A stretch of DNA of 40,082 bases, taken from NCBI GenBank assembly GCA_001510335.1, contig LFFB01000002.1:1-40082 (forward strand), written 5' to 3'. The stretch is from Actinobacteria bacterium casp-actino2. GTDB lineage: Bacteria > Actinomycetota > Acidimicrobiia > Acidimicrobiales > Ilumatobacteraceae. This document shows positions 1-9,204 of the stretch, piece by piece. Positions within the stretch are counted from its first letter, which is position 1. Each line of letters starts with the position of its first letter. Below the pieces are notes generated by a model that was not told the origin of the DNA, made no database searches, and saw only the letters and a program-made list of their open reading frames with translations. The position numbers and the translations under genes were made by a program.

Positions 1-2
1 CG

Positions 3-527
3 GTCGCTCGAGCCTGTCAAACGTCCGACGGAGTTGTTTATGTGCCTGCGCTTCTTGGCCTCGGAACTCCGCACTGGGATTACGGCGCACGAGGAGCCCT
101 CTTCGGTCTCACCCGCGGATCAACTCGCGCTCATATTGTTCGGGCGGTCCTCGAAGGTGTTGCCCACCGAGGAGCCGACCTTTTGGAGGCCATCGAGACC
201 GACTATCCCAATGTGTCGGTACCCGAGATCAGGGTCGACGGCGGGATGAGTCGCAACCCCACTTTTATTCAGGCGCTAGCCAATGCCACCAACCGACCAA
301 TCTCGGTTGCCCCGATCACTGAGGCCACCACGCTCGGGGCGGCATATTTGGCAGGTTTGGCCGTCGGAACTTGGTCAAATCTTCAGGAAATTGAGTCTTT
401 GTGGTCGCCTCACGCCACTGTTGACCCGCAGTCCAACTACGATCGACCTGCGGTTCGTGCCCAGTGGGAGCGGGCTGTGACCCGTGCCGCCGGATGGATC
501 ACCGAACTTTCGAGTCTCGACTTCTAG
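3..527 (+). CDS. FGGY-family carbohydrate kinase, glycerol kinase-like (5' end outside window)
   Basis: Only the C-terminal 174 residues are present; the frame is open to the left edge. FGGY kinases use ATP to phosphorylate a sugar or polyol in the cytoplasm. The visible part is the second actin-like domain: a PALLGLGTPHWD segment, then GALFGLTRGSTRAHIVRAVL, the VDGGMSRN phosphate/adenosine loop and TTLGAAYLAGLAVG. The wording is closest to glycerol kinase GlpK, which would feed glycerol 3-phosphate to lipid synthesis and catabolism. The substrate-binding N-terminal half is missing, so another polyol cannot be excluded. The stop is followed by a 67-base gap to the ferritin-like gene on the same strand. 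Confidence 0.85.
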   Translation, partial: VARACQTSDGVVYVPALLGLGTPHWDYGARGALFGLTRGSTRAHIVRAVLEGVAHRGADLLEAIETDYPNVSVPEIRVDGGMSRNPTFIQALANATNRPISVAPITEATTLGAAYLAGLAVGTWSNLQEIESLWSPHATVDPQSNYDRPAVRAQWERAVTRAAGWITELSSLDF

Positions 528-594
528 AGTTTGGAGTTGCTCTTGCCTGTTTCGGCACATAAGGCTGGCAATAAGAGTTTGTGAAAGGAACCCC

Positions 595-1122
595 GTGACC
601 GCTCCGAAGATCATCAGCGCTAGCCCCGTTCGACCCACTGAGGCCGACACCGAGCTTCTCGCATCGGCCCAAGCCTCTAACTTGGCAGTACGCGATCTCT
701 ACCAGGCCGCTATTGCAGCGGGTGCTGGTGGCGATCATGTGGCCAGTCTTGTCGCAATCGCCGCTCACCATGACGCCTATGCCCAAGCAATCTCGTCATT
801 GATTGGTCGTGCCGCTCCGCAGGCACGCGACAGCAAACTGTTCACGGACAACAAAGCCGACTTTGGTGCTGACACCACGGCAGTTGCCCTAGCTGCCCAC
901 ACTCTTGAAAATGATCTTGTTGCCGCCCACACCAAAGTTGTCGGCTCACTTGAAGGAACTGAAGGTGCCGCACTAGTGGCGTCAATGATCATCATCGAAG
1001 CCCGCCATGTTGTGGCGTTAGCCACGATCGCGGGCAAATCACCTGTCAGTGACACCGATTTGTTTTTAGTCACCCCCGAGGCTGCAACAGCAGACGCTCA
1101 GACCACGACGACCATCGCCTGA
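595..1122 (+). CDS. Ferritin-like domain protein without signal peptide
   Basis: A 175-residue protein made almost wholly of alanine-rich helices, ending in a Thr-rich tail. I chose GTG at 595 because AAAGGA lies five bases before it; the open frame extends further upstream but overlaps the kinase gene. An EARH motif near residue 142 (ExxH) and HH near residue 60 fit a four-helix ferritin-like fold. The first helix reads ASNLAVRDLY, where families of this type usually have a metal-binding Glu, so the iron site may be incomplete. It sits 13 bases before a second ferritin-like gene that is exported, so the two probably form an operon and may work together. Function in iron storage, redox or stress is inference only. 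Confidence 0.7.
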   Translation: MTAPKIISASPVRPTEADTELLASAQASNLAVRDLYQAAIAAGAGGDHVASLVAIAAHHDAYAQAISSLIGRAAPQARDSKLFTDNKADFGADTTAVALAAHTLENDLVAAHTKVVGSLEGTEGAALVASMIIIEARHVVALATIAGKSPVSDTDLFLVTPEAATADAQTTTTIA

Positions 1123-1135
1123 TTCGGAGATCATC

Positions 1136-2044
1136 ATGAACAACTCACATCGCGAAGAACTTCATACTTTCTCCAAAATTGTCAAGGCGACCCAAGGCGC
1201 CGACTTTGGATCAGCTGTGCAGTCGTCACTTTCTCGTCGTCGTTTCTTCATTGCTGGAGGCGCCACTATTTCGTTCGGCGCACTTCTCGCAGCATGTGGC
1301 GGTTCGACAACAACCGACATCGCTCGAATCGGTAACGCCCCCGAAAAAACCAAACTCGTTGACGCACCAGTGACCGATATCGCTTTGTTGCGCACTGCGA
1401 CATCGCTTGAACACAATGCCATTTTTGTTTACGAAGCCGTCGTCGCCGCTGGCCTGTTGTCAGGTGATGCGGCCACTTTGGCCGCTCGTTTTTTGAGTGA
1501 CCATAAGGCCCACGCTGAGGCAACCGCATCGCTCACCGAGAAGTTGGGTGGCAAGGCTTTCAACGAACCCAACCCGCGTTTGCAATCGATCTACATCGAG
1601 CCCGCTTTGCGACTCATCACCGGCGACGAAGCTAACGGGATCCCGGCAACCGACGATCCCGTAGCCGATGTGTTGGCTTTGGCCTATGCCCTCGAAACCG
1701 TTGCTGGTTCGACCTACCAGGTCTATGTCCCAATGTTGGCCGACCCCGCATTGCGCGGCGCTGCCATCGGAATTGGTGAACAAGAAGCTCGACATGCGGC
1801 AGTCATTGGTTCACTTCTGAACCCGAGTCGCTTGGTCTCCTCATTCGGGCTTTCTATTGCCGCTGAGTACCAAGAAGAGACCGATGTGCCCGCCGCTGCG
1901 TACGCCGTGCCAACTGCATTCGGTACCAAGGCTCCCGTTCCGGTCACTCTTGGCGCTGCCAACGAATCAGGAATTCGCACTTCGCTCAACCTTGAAACAC
2001 CAAGCCTGAACTCGTTGGTGTACGAATACCTCGACGGCGAGTGA
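1136..2044 (+). CDS. Tat-exported ferritin-like lipoprotein
   Basis: 302 residues. The N-terminal region has a twin-arginine signal, SRRRFF at 33-38, a hydrophobic stretch, and a lipobox LAAC ending at Cys54. The protein should therefore be exported folded and anchored on the outer face of the membrane. The mature part has two helical hairpins with LEHN (about 95), DHKAHAE (about 120), ALET (about 190) and EQEARH (about 220), the Glu and ExxH pattern of the Ferritin_2 (PF13668) type. The start ATG has GGAG six bases upstream. It directly follows the signal-less ferritin-like gene. Export by Tat would suit a protein that acquires its metal before export. Substrate is unknown. Confidence 0.75.
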   Translation: MNNSHREELHTFSKIVKATQGADFGSAVQSSLSRRRFFIAGGATISFGALLAACGGSTTTDIARIGNAPEKTKLVDAPVTDIALLRTATSLEHNAIFVYEAVVAAGLLSGDAATLAARFLSDHKAHAEATASLTEKLGGKAFNEPNPRLQSIYIEPALRLITGDEANGIPATDDPVADVLALAYALETVAGSTYQVYVPMLADPALRGAAIGIGEQEARHAAVIGSLLNPSRLVSSFGLSIAAEYQEETDVPAAAYAVPTAFGTKAPVPVTLGAANESGIRTSLNLETPSLNSLVYEYLDGE

Positions 2045-2068
2045 TTTTTCCCTCGTACACTTCTCGCT

Positions 2069-2432
<364 letters not shown>

Positions 2433-2443
2433 ACCACCAAGCT

Positions 2444-2743
2444 TTATCGATCCTCGCGCGTGAGCGCCGCCGCCCGTACCCGTTCAAGTTCTTCGAGTTG
2501 AATTGGGTCTTTTAACGAGAGCAGTCGAGCGTAGAACTTCAGCCCTCGCGCGGTCCCAGTGACTCGTACCGGTATACGGTCCCCCAGATCGTTACCAAAT
2601 CCACGCGGAATATCGACGTTGTATACGCCAGCTTCGTGCAGGTCGGACTCGTCAGCAGCAAGAGCAGCACTTTCGTATCCGCCGAGGCCAAACTGCTCGG
2701 CGTCCACGAAAAAGGTGAATTCGGTAACGGTTTCCTCGCTCAT
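2444..2743 (-). CDS. Small acidic protein of unknown function
   Basis: 99 residues, starting MSEETVTEF. The open frame continues upstream, but the extra part overlaps the P450 gene on the other strand, so ATG at 2741-2743 is preferred. An in-frame ATG 18 bases further upstream is an alternative. The protein is soluble, acidic in the first half and basic near the C-terminus, with no signal peptide, membrane segment or Cys motif. A VTGTARGLKFYARLL segment in the middle looks like a beta hairpin followed by a helix. I do not recognise a family. It lies between rnpB and a divergent P450 gene, from which it is separated by 85 bases that must hold both promoters. Confidence 0.6.
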   Translation of the reverse strand: MSEETVTEFTFFVDAEQFGLGGYESAALAADESDLHEAGVYNVDIPRGFGNDLGDRIPVRVTGTARGLKFYARLLSLKDPIQLEELERVRAAALTREDR

Positions 2744-2828
2744 ATTTTCAGATTGCCACATGTACAAACTACTGTCGCATTGGGCTGAACAAGTCTGAGC
2801 ACCCCTTCGCCAACTACGGTAAGAAACC

Positions 2829-4103
2829 ATGAGTACGTTCAATTTTGGATCAATTCCCCAGGTCGCGCTTTCGGAGATCAACTTTTCATCACCAGAGTTT
2901 TGGCTCAAGGATCGAGCGTTCCGTGAAGGGGCATTCAAGACTCTGCGTGACGAATCGCCCTTTCAGTATTTTGAAGAAGCCGTTATCCAAGGTTCACCAT
3001 TCCCCCAAGGTCCTGGCTACCGAGCCATCACTCGCCACGACGACATTTGGCATGTCAGCCGTAACCCGCAATTGTTCTGCAGTGGTAAAGGTTCAAATAT
3101 CGGCGACTTACCGACCGAGATGAATGAGTTCTTCGGCTCAATGATCAACATGGACGATCCCAAGCACTTCCGTTTGCGCAACATCGTGTCGCGCGGTTTT
3201 GCCCCGAAAGAAGTCGCACGTATTGAAGACCAAGTTCGTTCGCGAGCCGAGAAGCTCGTGACCGATTTGCTCGAACGCTTTCCACAAGGCGAATGCGATT
3301 TCGTTGAAGAAGTCGCCGCCGCACTCCCCCTCGAAATCATTTGCGACATGATGGGAATTCCCGAATCAGATCACAAGCAGATCTTTCACTGGACCAATGT
3401 GATCTTGGGCGTCGGAGACCCCGAGTTCGGTTCATCATTGGACGACTTAATGAAAGTCGCCATTGAAATGTTTTCGTATGCCCAAGCGCTTGGCGAAGAT
3501 CGCGTCAAGAATCCACGAGAAGACGTGACGTCGGCAATGATGAACGCCGTCGTTGATGGCGAACGCCTGACCGCCCAAGAATTTGGTTCGTTCTTTATCT
3601 TGCTCGTAGTGGCTGGAAACGAAACAACACGCAACGCCATTAGCCATGGCATGAAGTTGTTAACCGATCACCCCGATCAAAAGGCTTTGTGGTTCAACAA
3701 CTTTGACGCACACACAAAAACCGCTGTCGAAGAGATCGTTCGTTATGCAACACCAGTGATTCACTTCCGTCGTACCGTCACCGAAGACACCGAACTTTCG
3801 GGGCAGAAATTAGTTGCCGGCGAGAAAGTCGTGATGTGGTACTGCTCAGGCAACCGTGATGAACGAGTCTTTGTTGATCCATTCAAGTTTAATATCACGC
3901 GCACCTCTGCAACGCCACAAGTTGGTTTCGGTGCCGGCGGACCTCACTTCTGCCTCGGCGCCAACTTGGCTCGACGTGAAGTTTCGGTGATGTTTGATGA
4001 AATCCGTCGACGTATGCCCAACATGCGAACAACTGGTGAACCGGCGATGTTGCAAAGTGCATTCATCAACGGCATCAAGCGCATGCCGTGCGCTTGGAAC
4101 TGA
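2829..4103 (+). CDS. Cytochrome P450, CYP125/CYP142-like
   Basis: A 424-residue soluble haem monooxygenase. Landmarks: I-helix oxygen-binding AGNETT at 262-267, the K-helix ExxR pair E302/R305, and the haem loop FGAGGPHFCLG at 367-377 with Cys375 as axial ligand. The wording around the I-helix (AGNETTRNAISHGM) and the ending LQSAFINGIKRMP resembles the mycobacterial steroid C26/C27 hydroxylases CYP125 and CYP142, so a sterol side chain or another branched aliphatic substrate is plausible. No ferredoxin partner gene lies next to it. The stop codon abuts the stop of the convergent tdk gene with no base between them. Confidence 0.9.
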   Translation: MSTFNFGSIPQVALSEINFSSPEFWLKDRAFREGAFKTLRDESPFQYFEEAVIQGSPFPQGPGYRAITRHDDIWHVSRNPQLFCSGKGSNIGDLPTEMNEFFGSMINMDDPKHFRLRNIVSRGFAPKEVARIEDQVRSRAEKLVTDLLERFPQGECDFVEEVAAALPLEIICDMMGIPESDHKQIFHWTNVILGVGDPEFGSSLDDLMKVAIEMFSYAQALGEDRVKNPREDVTSAMMNAVVDGERLTAQEFGSFFILLVVAGNETTRNAISHGMKLLTDHPDQKALWFNNFDAHTKTAVEEIVRYATPVIHFRRTVTEDTELSGQKLVAGEKVVMWYCSGNRDERVFVDPFKFNITRTSATPQVGFGAGGPHFCLGANLARREVSVMFDEIRRRMPNMRTTGEPAMLQSAFINGIKRMPCAWN

Positions 4104-4718
4104 TCAGTCAGTAGCCGAGGCTTCGCCCATGTCGCCACGCACATAATGGCGGCGACACAGTAATTCGTAGCGAACGACATCACCAAACAGGGGTGGCGCA
4201 ACATCACTCGTGTCACCGACAACAACAGTTTCACCTTCGTACACAACGACACCATTCACGACGCGTGCATTGTGGGTTGCTCGCGAACCACACCAGCATC
4301 GGGCTTCAACTTGCATTTCGACTCGTTCGTTGGCCACCTCAAGCATGCGTTTTGTGCCCTCAAAAAGCAGTCCTTTAAAATCAGTAATCAGGCCAAAGGC
4401 GTACACATCAACATCAAGATCGTCTGCGACACGTGCCAACTGATCGCATTGGGCGATGGAATAGAACTGAACTTCGTCGCACACCACAAAATCAAGTGGC
4501 ATGCGCGATTGCGCAAGTTCAAACAAATCAATCTCTGGTGACACTTCTACTGCAGGGGCCGAAACACCCAATCGGCTTGTTACCTGAGTCCCGTCTCGGT
4601 CAAGTTTGGTGAGCAACAGTCCTTGTCGATCACGAACCGCCAGATTGTGATGAATCTGCAGTGCCAATGTACTCTTACCCGAGCCCATAGTGCCGAAACT
4701 AAACCGCAGAGTTGCCAT
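4104..4718 (-). CDS. tdk: Thymidine kinase (TK1 type)
   Basis: 204 residues. It phosphorylates thymidine to dTMP with ATP, the nucleoside salvage route. The P-loop is GTMGSGKST at 9-17; the Walker B segment VVCDEVQF holds the catalytic Glu at 82; TDFKG at 112-116 follows the TK1 pattern. Zinc ligands appear to be C141, C143, C188 and H191; the first pair is CxC, whereas CxxC is more usual. The start has GAGGT directly before ATG. It lies 29 bases after the EEP phosphatase gene on the same strand and so may be the last gene of a capA-like / EEP / tdk transcript. It also fits the nucleotide theme of nrdJ and nrdR elsewhere in the window. Confidence 0.93.
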   Translation of the reverse strand: MATLRFSFGTMGSGKSTLALQIHHNLAVRDRQGLLLTKLDRDGTQVTSRLGVSAPAVEVSPEIDLFELAQSRMPLDFVVCDEVQFYSIAQCDQLARVADDLDVDVYAFGLITDFKGLLFEGTKRMLEVANERVEMQVEARCWCGSRATHNARVVNGVVVYEGETVVVGDTSDVAPPLFGDVVRYELLCRRHYVRGDMGEASATD

Positions 4719-4747
4719 ACCTCGAACAAACTTAGTCGGTGGCAGGC

Positions 4748-5569
4748 CTATTCGTTAGTGTCAACTGCTCGCTCGGTCAGCACATCAGCAACGACCGCGA
4801 AGTGATCGCTGGCTTGCACTCCCCCGACTGGTTCAACTCCCGCAAGCCATACGCAAACTGGATTGCCGACCGGTTTAGGCCGAGGCCAGGTCACGAAGAG
4901 ATAATCAAGTCGGCGGTTAGGCCAATTGGCATTTGCCAAATACTCGTTACGGTCACTCCAGGTATGCCCGAGCCCTTCGCCTTTAAGTTCCCACATATCG
5001 GCGAAGACAACATTGCGATTCTTGACAGTTGTTCGACCGGTCAAGCGACGTATTTCATCACTATCAGGAACCGCGTTGAAGTCGCCGCCGACGAGAACGG
5101 GCAGATCGGCGCTTGGGTCGGTGCGTAAAGTCAAAACAAGATCAGAAATTGCGTCAACTTGTAATTGGCGAGCATGTGATTCATCAAAACGATGATCAAT
5201 GTGTGTACCAATGACGGGCCATTGGCCCCACGGTGTGTCAAGCACTGCCCATAGCGCTCGACGATGCGCTGGTTCGCCAGCGGCATTTGGAAGCGCCACT
5301 TGACCAGATCGAACGATTGGCCACCTGGACAAAATTGCATTCCCCATATTCCAGGGGCTTGTTGTCACGACACACTGATAACCGAATTTCGCCGCCAAGT
5401 TTTCGGCTTGCTTTTCGGTGGTATGCACTTCTTGCATGAAAAGAACATCAGGATTTTCAGCTTGAATGACATGCTCGATTGCAGCCTGTCTTTCTTGCCA
5501 CGGACCAAAGTGATGCCAGATATTCCATGTCATCAAGCGCATACAAGATTCGGAATTGTTCCCACTCAT
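4748..5569 (-). CDS. Endonuclease/exonuclease/phosphatase family protein
   Basis: 273 residues of the EEP metal-dependent phosphoesterase fold. Motifs in order: TWNIWHH (Asn), FMQEVHT (Glu metal ligand), GTHIDHRFDE (His/Asp), GGDFNAVPDS (catalytic Asp and Asn), HTWSDRN, RLDYLFV, and the terminal ASDHFAVVADV (Asp-His). Members cleave phosphodiester bonds in nucleic acids, phospholipids or small molecules, and the substrate cannot be told here. No signal peptide is seen, so it is probably cytoplasmic. Its ATG overlaps the stop of the upstream CapA-like gene by four bases (ATGA), which suggests translational coupling with it. Confidence 0.88.
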   Translation of the reverse strand: MSGNNSESCMRLMTWNIWHHFGPWQERQAAIEHVIQAENPDVLFMQEVHTTEKQAENLAAKFGYQCVVTTSPWNMGNAILSRWPIVRSGQVALPNAAGEPAHRRALWAVLDTPWGQWPVIGTHIDHRFDESHARQLQVDAISDLVLTLRTDPSADLPVLVGGDFNAVPDSDEIRRLTGRTTVKNRNVVFADMWELKGEGLGHTWSDRNEYLANANWPNRRLDYLFVTWPRPKPVGNPVCVWLAGVEPVGGVQASDHFAVVADVLTERAVDTNE

Positions 5570-6879
5570 TTGAGATACGACCCAGGGACGAGATATTGAT
5601 CGCCAAGAATTCTTCGGGTACGCCGCAAGGATGCCAACTCTGCCGACCAGCGCGAGCTTGCGATTCCCGCCTCGACTGCCGACGCCGAGGCAAGATCAAC
5701 GCTCAGATTGCGAATGGTGTAGCCCGACCTCTTGTCAACCCAAGTTGGATAGACAACCGGTTGGCTCACGGTCACCTGATTATTCGAGGCACGAGTCATG
5801 GTGAGAGTTACGATCGCCCCATCTTGACCTTCTTCTGGACGCGACGATTTTGTGGGCATATTCGTTAAGAAGTTACCGAGACCAAACATGACCCACACCC
5901 CATTGATTTGTTCAATCGGTTGCAGCACATGCGAATGAGATCCAACTATCAGATCAATCTCACCAGAAGCGGTAAGTTCATTGGCCCACTGGCGCTGCTG
6001 CTTAGTTGGTACCGCCGAGTCTTCGTTTCCCCAATGCAGACTCATGATGACAGCCTGCGCGCCGAGAGATCGTGCATCGCGAGCGTCAGCAATAATTCGT
6101 GGGACATCAATCAAAGCCGATCGCCAATCTTCGCCAGCCGGTGGCGGAGAGTCATAACGCAGGGTGTACGACAAGTGGGCAACAACGACATCGCCGACTT
6201 GTGTTGGCAATGGTTTGATTTCATCAGGTGTTCGTGCCATTCCCGATTGCATGATTCCCAAAGACTCCAACGCACTCACTGTTGCGTTCATTGCTGTACC
6301 GCCACCGTCAAAGACATGTTCACTTGCTGTCGAGCAGGCGTCGTAACCGGCCTCGGCGATCGCTGGGATGATTTGCGCAGGCACTTGATATTTGGGATAC
6401 GAGAAAGGTTCGGAACCAGGCGGTGCAATAGGCGATTCAAGATGACAAATTGCCAAGTCAGCGCTAGTCAACAGTTCAGCAACATCGCCAAACATCGGCG
6501 TGAAATCAAAGGGTTCGGTCGAGCCTGACTCTTGGGCAATTCTGGCTGCGGTTGGCCAGAGCCCCTTCTGCACCAAAATGTCGCCAGTAAAAGCCAAGGT
6601 GATCGGCCTCGGTGGCGTAGTTGTCGTCGTAGTTGTTGACGTTGTCTTTGGGGCGATTGTTGTTGCAGTGATTTCAACCTCAGGCACCGAAGTCGGACTT
6701 GAGTTGGTCGTCACATTCGGATTATTCGCCGCTGTCGAAAAAGTTCCTTGATCAAGATTCGTTGGCGGGCGTAACGCAACTGGTGGCAACGTTACCGGCC
6801 TCGAAACCACCGACGATTCTCCTTGCGAGCAGGCAACTAAGGCCAGGCAAATAAAGAGTGCCGTGAGCCGTCCGCGCAT
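5566..6879 (-). CDS. CapA-family lipoprotein (poly-gamma-glutamate synthesis type metallophosphoesterase)
   Basis: 437 residues. A short signal ends in a lipobox LVAC (Cys about 17), so it should be a membrane-anchored extracellular lipoprotein. A low-complexity Thr/Pro-rich linker follows (about residues 70-90, TTSTTTTTTTPP). The catalytic domain begins at ITLAFTGDILVQKG and contains HLESPI, ACSTASEHVFDGG, SLHWGNED, IVGSHSHVLQP and FGLGNFLTN. That is the calcineurin-like metal-site set of CapA proteins (PF09587). CapA was named for poly-gamma-glutamate capsule synthesis, but no capB/capC genes are here, so the true substrate is unknown. It is translationally coupled to the EEP gene downstream. 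Confidence 0.88.
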   Translation of the reverse strand: MRGRLTALFICLALVACSQGESSVVSRPVTLPPVALRPPTNLDQGTFSTAANNPNVTTNSSPTSVPEVEITATTIAPKTTSTTTTTTTPPRPITLAFTGDILVQKGLWPTAARIAQESGSTEPFDFTPMFGDVAELLTSADLAICHLESPIAPPGSEPFSYPKYQVPAQIIPAIAEAGYDACSTASEHVFDGGGTAMNATVSALESLGIMQSGMARTPDEIKPLPTQVGDVVVAHLSYTLRYDSPPPAGEDWRSALIDVPRIIADARDARSLGAQAVIMSLHWGNEDSAVPTKQQRQWANELTASGEIDLIVGSHSHVLQPIEQINGVWVMFGLGNFLTNMPTKSSRPEEGQDGAIVTLTMTRASNNQVTVSQPVVYPTWVDKRSGYTIRNLSVDLASASAVEAGIASSRWSAELASLRRTRRILGDQYLVPGSYLK

Positions 6880-6955
6880 CGGGTAATTCTCTCACAAGAA
6901 GTGCAATGAAATGGGTTACAGACTCTCTTGGCGATTGTTATAACTGCCAAAGTTT

Positions 6956-9043
6956 TCAGTTGGCTACTTTGCGCGAGTCAAATCGGCGCACCGAACTCAC
7001 TGGAATAAACCGGAGATCTGCAGATGGTGAAAAAGTTCCTTGTATGTCGACAATGACCCGAGTCGCTGACGAGGTATATACGCAGAAAGAACCGTCCACA
7101 TCGACCGGTACGACTGCCAAGTTGGCGGCTACGCGACCAACTGCCACATTGGCATTAGATGGGGTCTCGGTGCTCGGCATCAGAGTTGAGCAACGATCAG
7201 CAATCACAAAACTCGAATTTGCTGCGTCAGTCAATGTCAGGTTCACCAAGACTGCCGACGCTCCCGCTGGTGCCTTCAACTTGATCATTGCACCAGGACG
7301 AAAGACTTCTGCGCAATCGGTGACACATTTGCGTGTATCTACCAAACGCCTCTGGGGTTCAAGATTGAATCCCCACATTCCTGACGAACCTGGAGTGAAA
7401 ACTCCTTGAATGTCGACGATCTGATGGAGTCCCTGGTTTGACCAAGTGCAAAACCCTGCTCCCTGACTCAAGTTCCCGAGAGTTACTACCGCCAAGTTCG
7501 CGACGGTGTCGTTCGATGAGAAGTTCAAGTTTGAACTTTCAGGGGCATTTGAAGAGAGTTTGTCACATGACTCTCCGGCTAGATAGCCCTCGCTGGCCGT
7601 CGCTGTTACAGTCAGGTTTGTCAGCAATGCCACAGAATCTTTCGGAATTCCGTTGACTAAAATTTCCCGCAAACCAGACGCCAACACTTTGCTCCCAATT
7701 TTGCGCGTATCAAGAACACGGGTCGGCACTAGTGGCGTAAATCTCGTTGCGTCACTACCCGCAAGACGTGAGGGCATAAAGAATCCCTGAGCGTCAACGA
7801 TCATGTGCATCGGCGTCGAGTTATACAAACAGAATCGACCTAAAGCGTCGAGGGGCACCACGGCGAGGTTGGCTACCGTTGCACCGACTGCGACATTGCC
7901 ATTAGACCAAGCGCGATCACCTGTCACATTTCCATCACAACTTTCAGCGGCCACATATCCTGTTTCGCTGGCACCAGTCAACGTGATGTTGACGAGTGCT
8001 GACGTTGCTCCAGCGGGCCCCTGTAACGGCACTGATGTACGCCATCCAGCCTGGGGACGATCCTGCCAAGTGCACTTACGAATAGTTGTGCCCGCTTCGA
8101 CAACATTGCTGCAATAACGCTTGACCGACACGCCATTGACCGAGGCGATCTTCACCGCATCTTCGACAGTTCCACGAAATTCAAAGTGCATCGGATCACG
8201 AATAACACTGCTCTTCACTGTCTCAGGAGTAGTACAACCTCCACTCCAACCGTAACCACCCCAGAGCAAGCCCCACTTTTCAGCGGTTTGCACGACCCAT
8301 TGCGGAAGGTTGGTGGCCATCGGTACCGAACAGGCAGTTGTCGGTGAATCGGCAGTTGGAAAGTAACGCACTTCTGGGTTCGCACCGACATTAATATCGA
8401 TACCCAATCCCCACGCGTGATTTGACAATGACGCGCTCGTGAGGCCGACGCAATCTTTACGCGTGTTTGACGTGCAACGATAGTTGTAGCTAATCGCATC
8501 GGTGATCCTGTATCCGTTGGCCTGAATCTCACCCAAAAAACCTTCGAATAAAGCCAAGGCGGCTGGAGGCGCCTGAATTCTTCCGGCCCTGATCGTTCCA
8601 ACTTTGTCGGCGTTTTTCCATAACGCCGCTTCCCAATCCATTAACGCAGGTGAACCCGAATATTCCCAGCCGTTACTTTTCCATCCAGCGTTCAATGTCC
8701 CATCGGCGGCAATGGGAAACGGTGGAGTTCCCCAACCATTTTTAGCGGCACCGTTGTATTTAGAAATCAGGCAGGATGCAACATCGCCAGCTGCAATTTG
8801 AACATCGGTACATCTAGCGGGCATTGAGGGCAAGGTCCAAGGAGTTGAGTTAGAGGTGTCGATTGCCACCTTCGTGGCCGGAGCCGAGCCTTTGGCCTGA
8901 GCGGTGTCGGGGGCGGTCAACATGGCAATCACGATGACGGCATATGACACGAGAGCGATCAAAACAACAAAGGGTGCAAAGCGAAACTTGCGGGGCAAGT
9001 GATCTTGCATCTCATGGGGATTCTGAAAAAACTGCTGGCTCAT
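6956..9043 (-). CDS. Secreted M15/VanY-type D,D-carboxypeptidase-like protein with three C-terminal repeats
   Basis: 695 residues from ATG at 9041-9043 (a GTG one codon earlier is possible). A membrane segment near 25-45 followed by TAQA suggests a signal peptide or anchor. The M15 zinc peptidase domain spans about 100-300. SNHAWGLGIDIN supplies His209 and Asp216, and DPMHFEF supplies His286, the zinc triad used to trim peptidoglycan stem peptides. The C-terminal half holds three related repeats (about 340-447, 455-571, 585-691). Each has an LVNLTLT strand, a Cys, an ANLAVVPLD strand, a second Cys, IVDIQG and a closing RxxDTRK or close variant. These repeats probably mediate binding at the cell surface; that role is inference. 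Confidence 0.87.
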   Translation of the reverse strand: MSQQFFQNPHEMQDHLPRKFRFAPFVVLIALVSYAVIVIAMLTAPDTAQAKGSAPATKVAIDTSNSTPWTLPSMPARCTDVQIAAGDVASCLISKYNGAAKNGWGTPPFPIAADGTLNAGWKSNGWEYSGSPALMDWEAALWKNADKVGTIRAGRIQAPPAALALFEGFLGEIQANGYRITDAISYNYRCTSNTRKDCVGLTSASLSNHAWGLGIDINVGANPEVRYFPTADSPTTACSVPMATNLPQWVVQTAEKWGLLWGGYGWSGGCTTPETVKSSVIRDPMHFEFRGTVEDAVKIASVNGVSVKRYCSNVVEAGTTIRKCTWQDRPQAGWRTSVPLQGPAGATSALVNITLTGASETGYVAAESCDGNVTGDRAWSNGNVAVGATVANLAVVPLDALGRFCLYNSTPMHMIVDAQGFFMPSRLAGSDATRFTPLVPTRVLDTRKIGSKVLASGLREILVNGIPKDSVALLTNLTVTATASEGYLAGESCDKLSSNAPESSNLNFSSNDTVANLAVVTLGNLSQGAGFCTWSNQGLHQIVDIQGVFTPGSSGMWGFNLEPQRRLVDTRKCVTDCAEVFRPGAMIKLKAPAGASAVLVNLTLTDAANSSFVIADRCSTLMPSTETPSNANVAVGRVAANLAVVPVDVDGSFCVYTSSATRVIVDIQGTFSPSADLRFIPVSSVRRFDSRKVAN

Positions 9044-9149
9044 CACGAAAAGAGGTATCGGCGCTCACTTTTGAACTCTTGAGCAACTTGTGCGAAAAAT
9101 CTCATATGCAGGGAAAACGCACATTTTTGGATGACTCAACCGTTTATGT

Positions 9150-9173
9150 CTTGTGAACAATTCTGTTCACAAG
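9150..9173. promoter_or_regulatory. Perfect 10-bp inverted repeat with 4-base spacer
   Basis: CTTGTGAACA at 9150-9159 and TGTTCACAAG at 9164-9173 are exact reverse complements around ATTC. It lies 31 bases before the VWA start, in the 161-base divergent gap to the M15 peptidase gene. It may be a dimeric repressor operator or a hairpin in the VWA leader. It is not an SOS box, because the GAAC/GTTC spacing is six, not four. Confidence 0.55.
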
Positions 9174-9204
9174 AGATTCCAGAAGAACTGGACGAAAGCA
9201 GACC

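Noticed and set aside
6906-7409. Rightward 167-codon frame
   Set aside because: It lies antisense inside the M15 peptidase repeats, has no recognisable motif and mirrors the sense repeats.
9150-9173. A fifth SOS box at the VWA palindrome
   Set aside because: GAAC and GTTC are six bases apart instead of four, and the outer bases are T/A instead of C/G.
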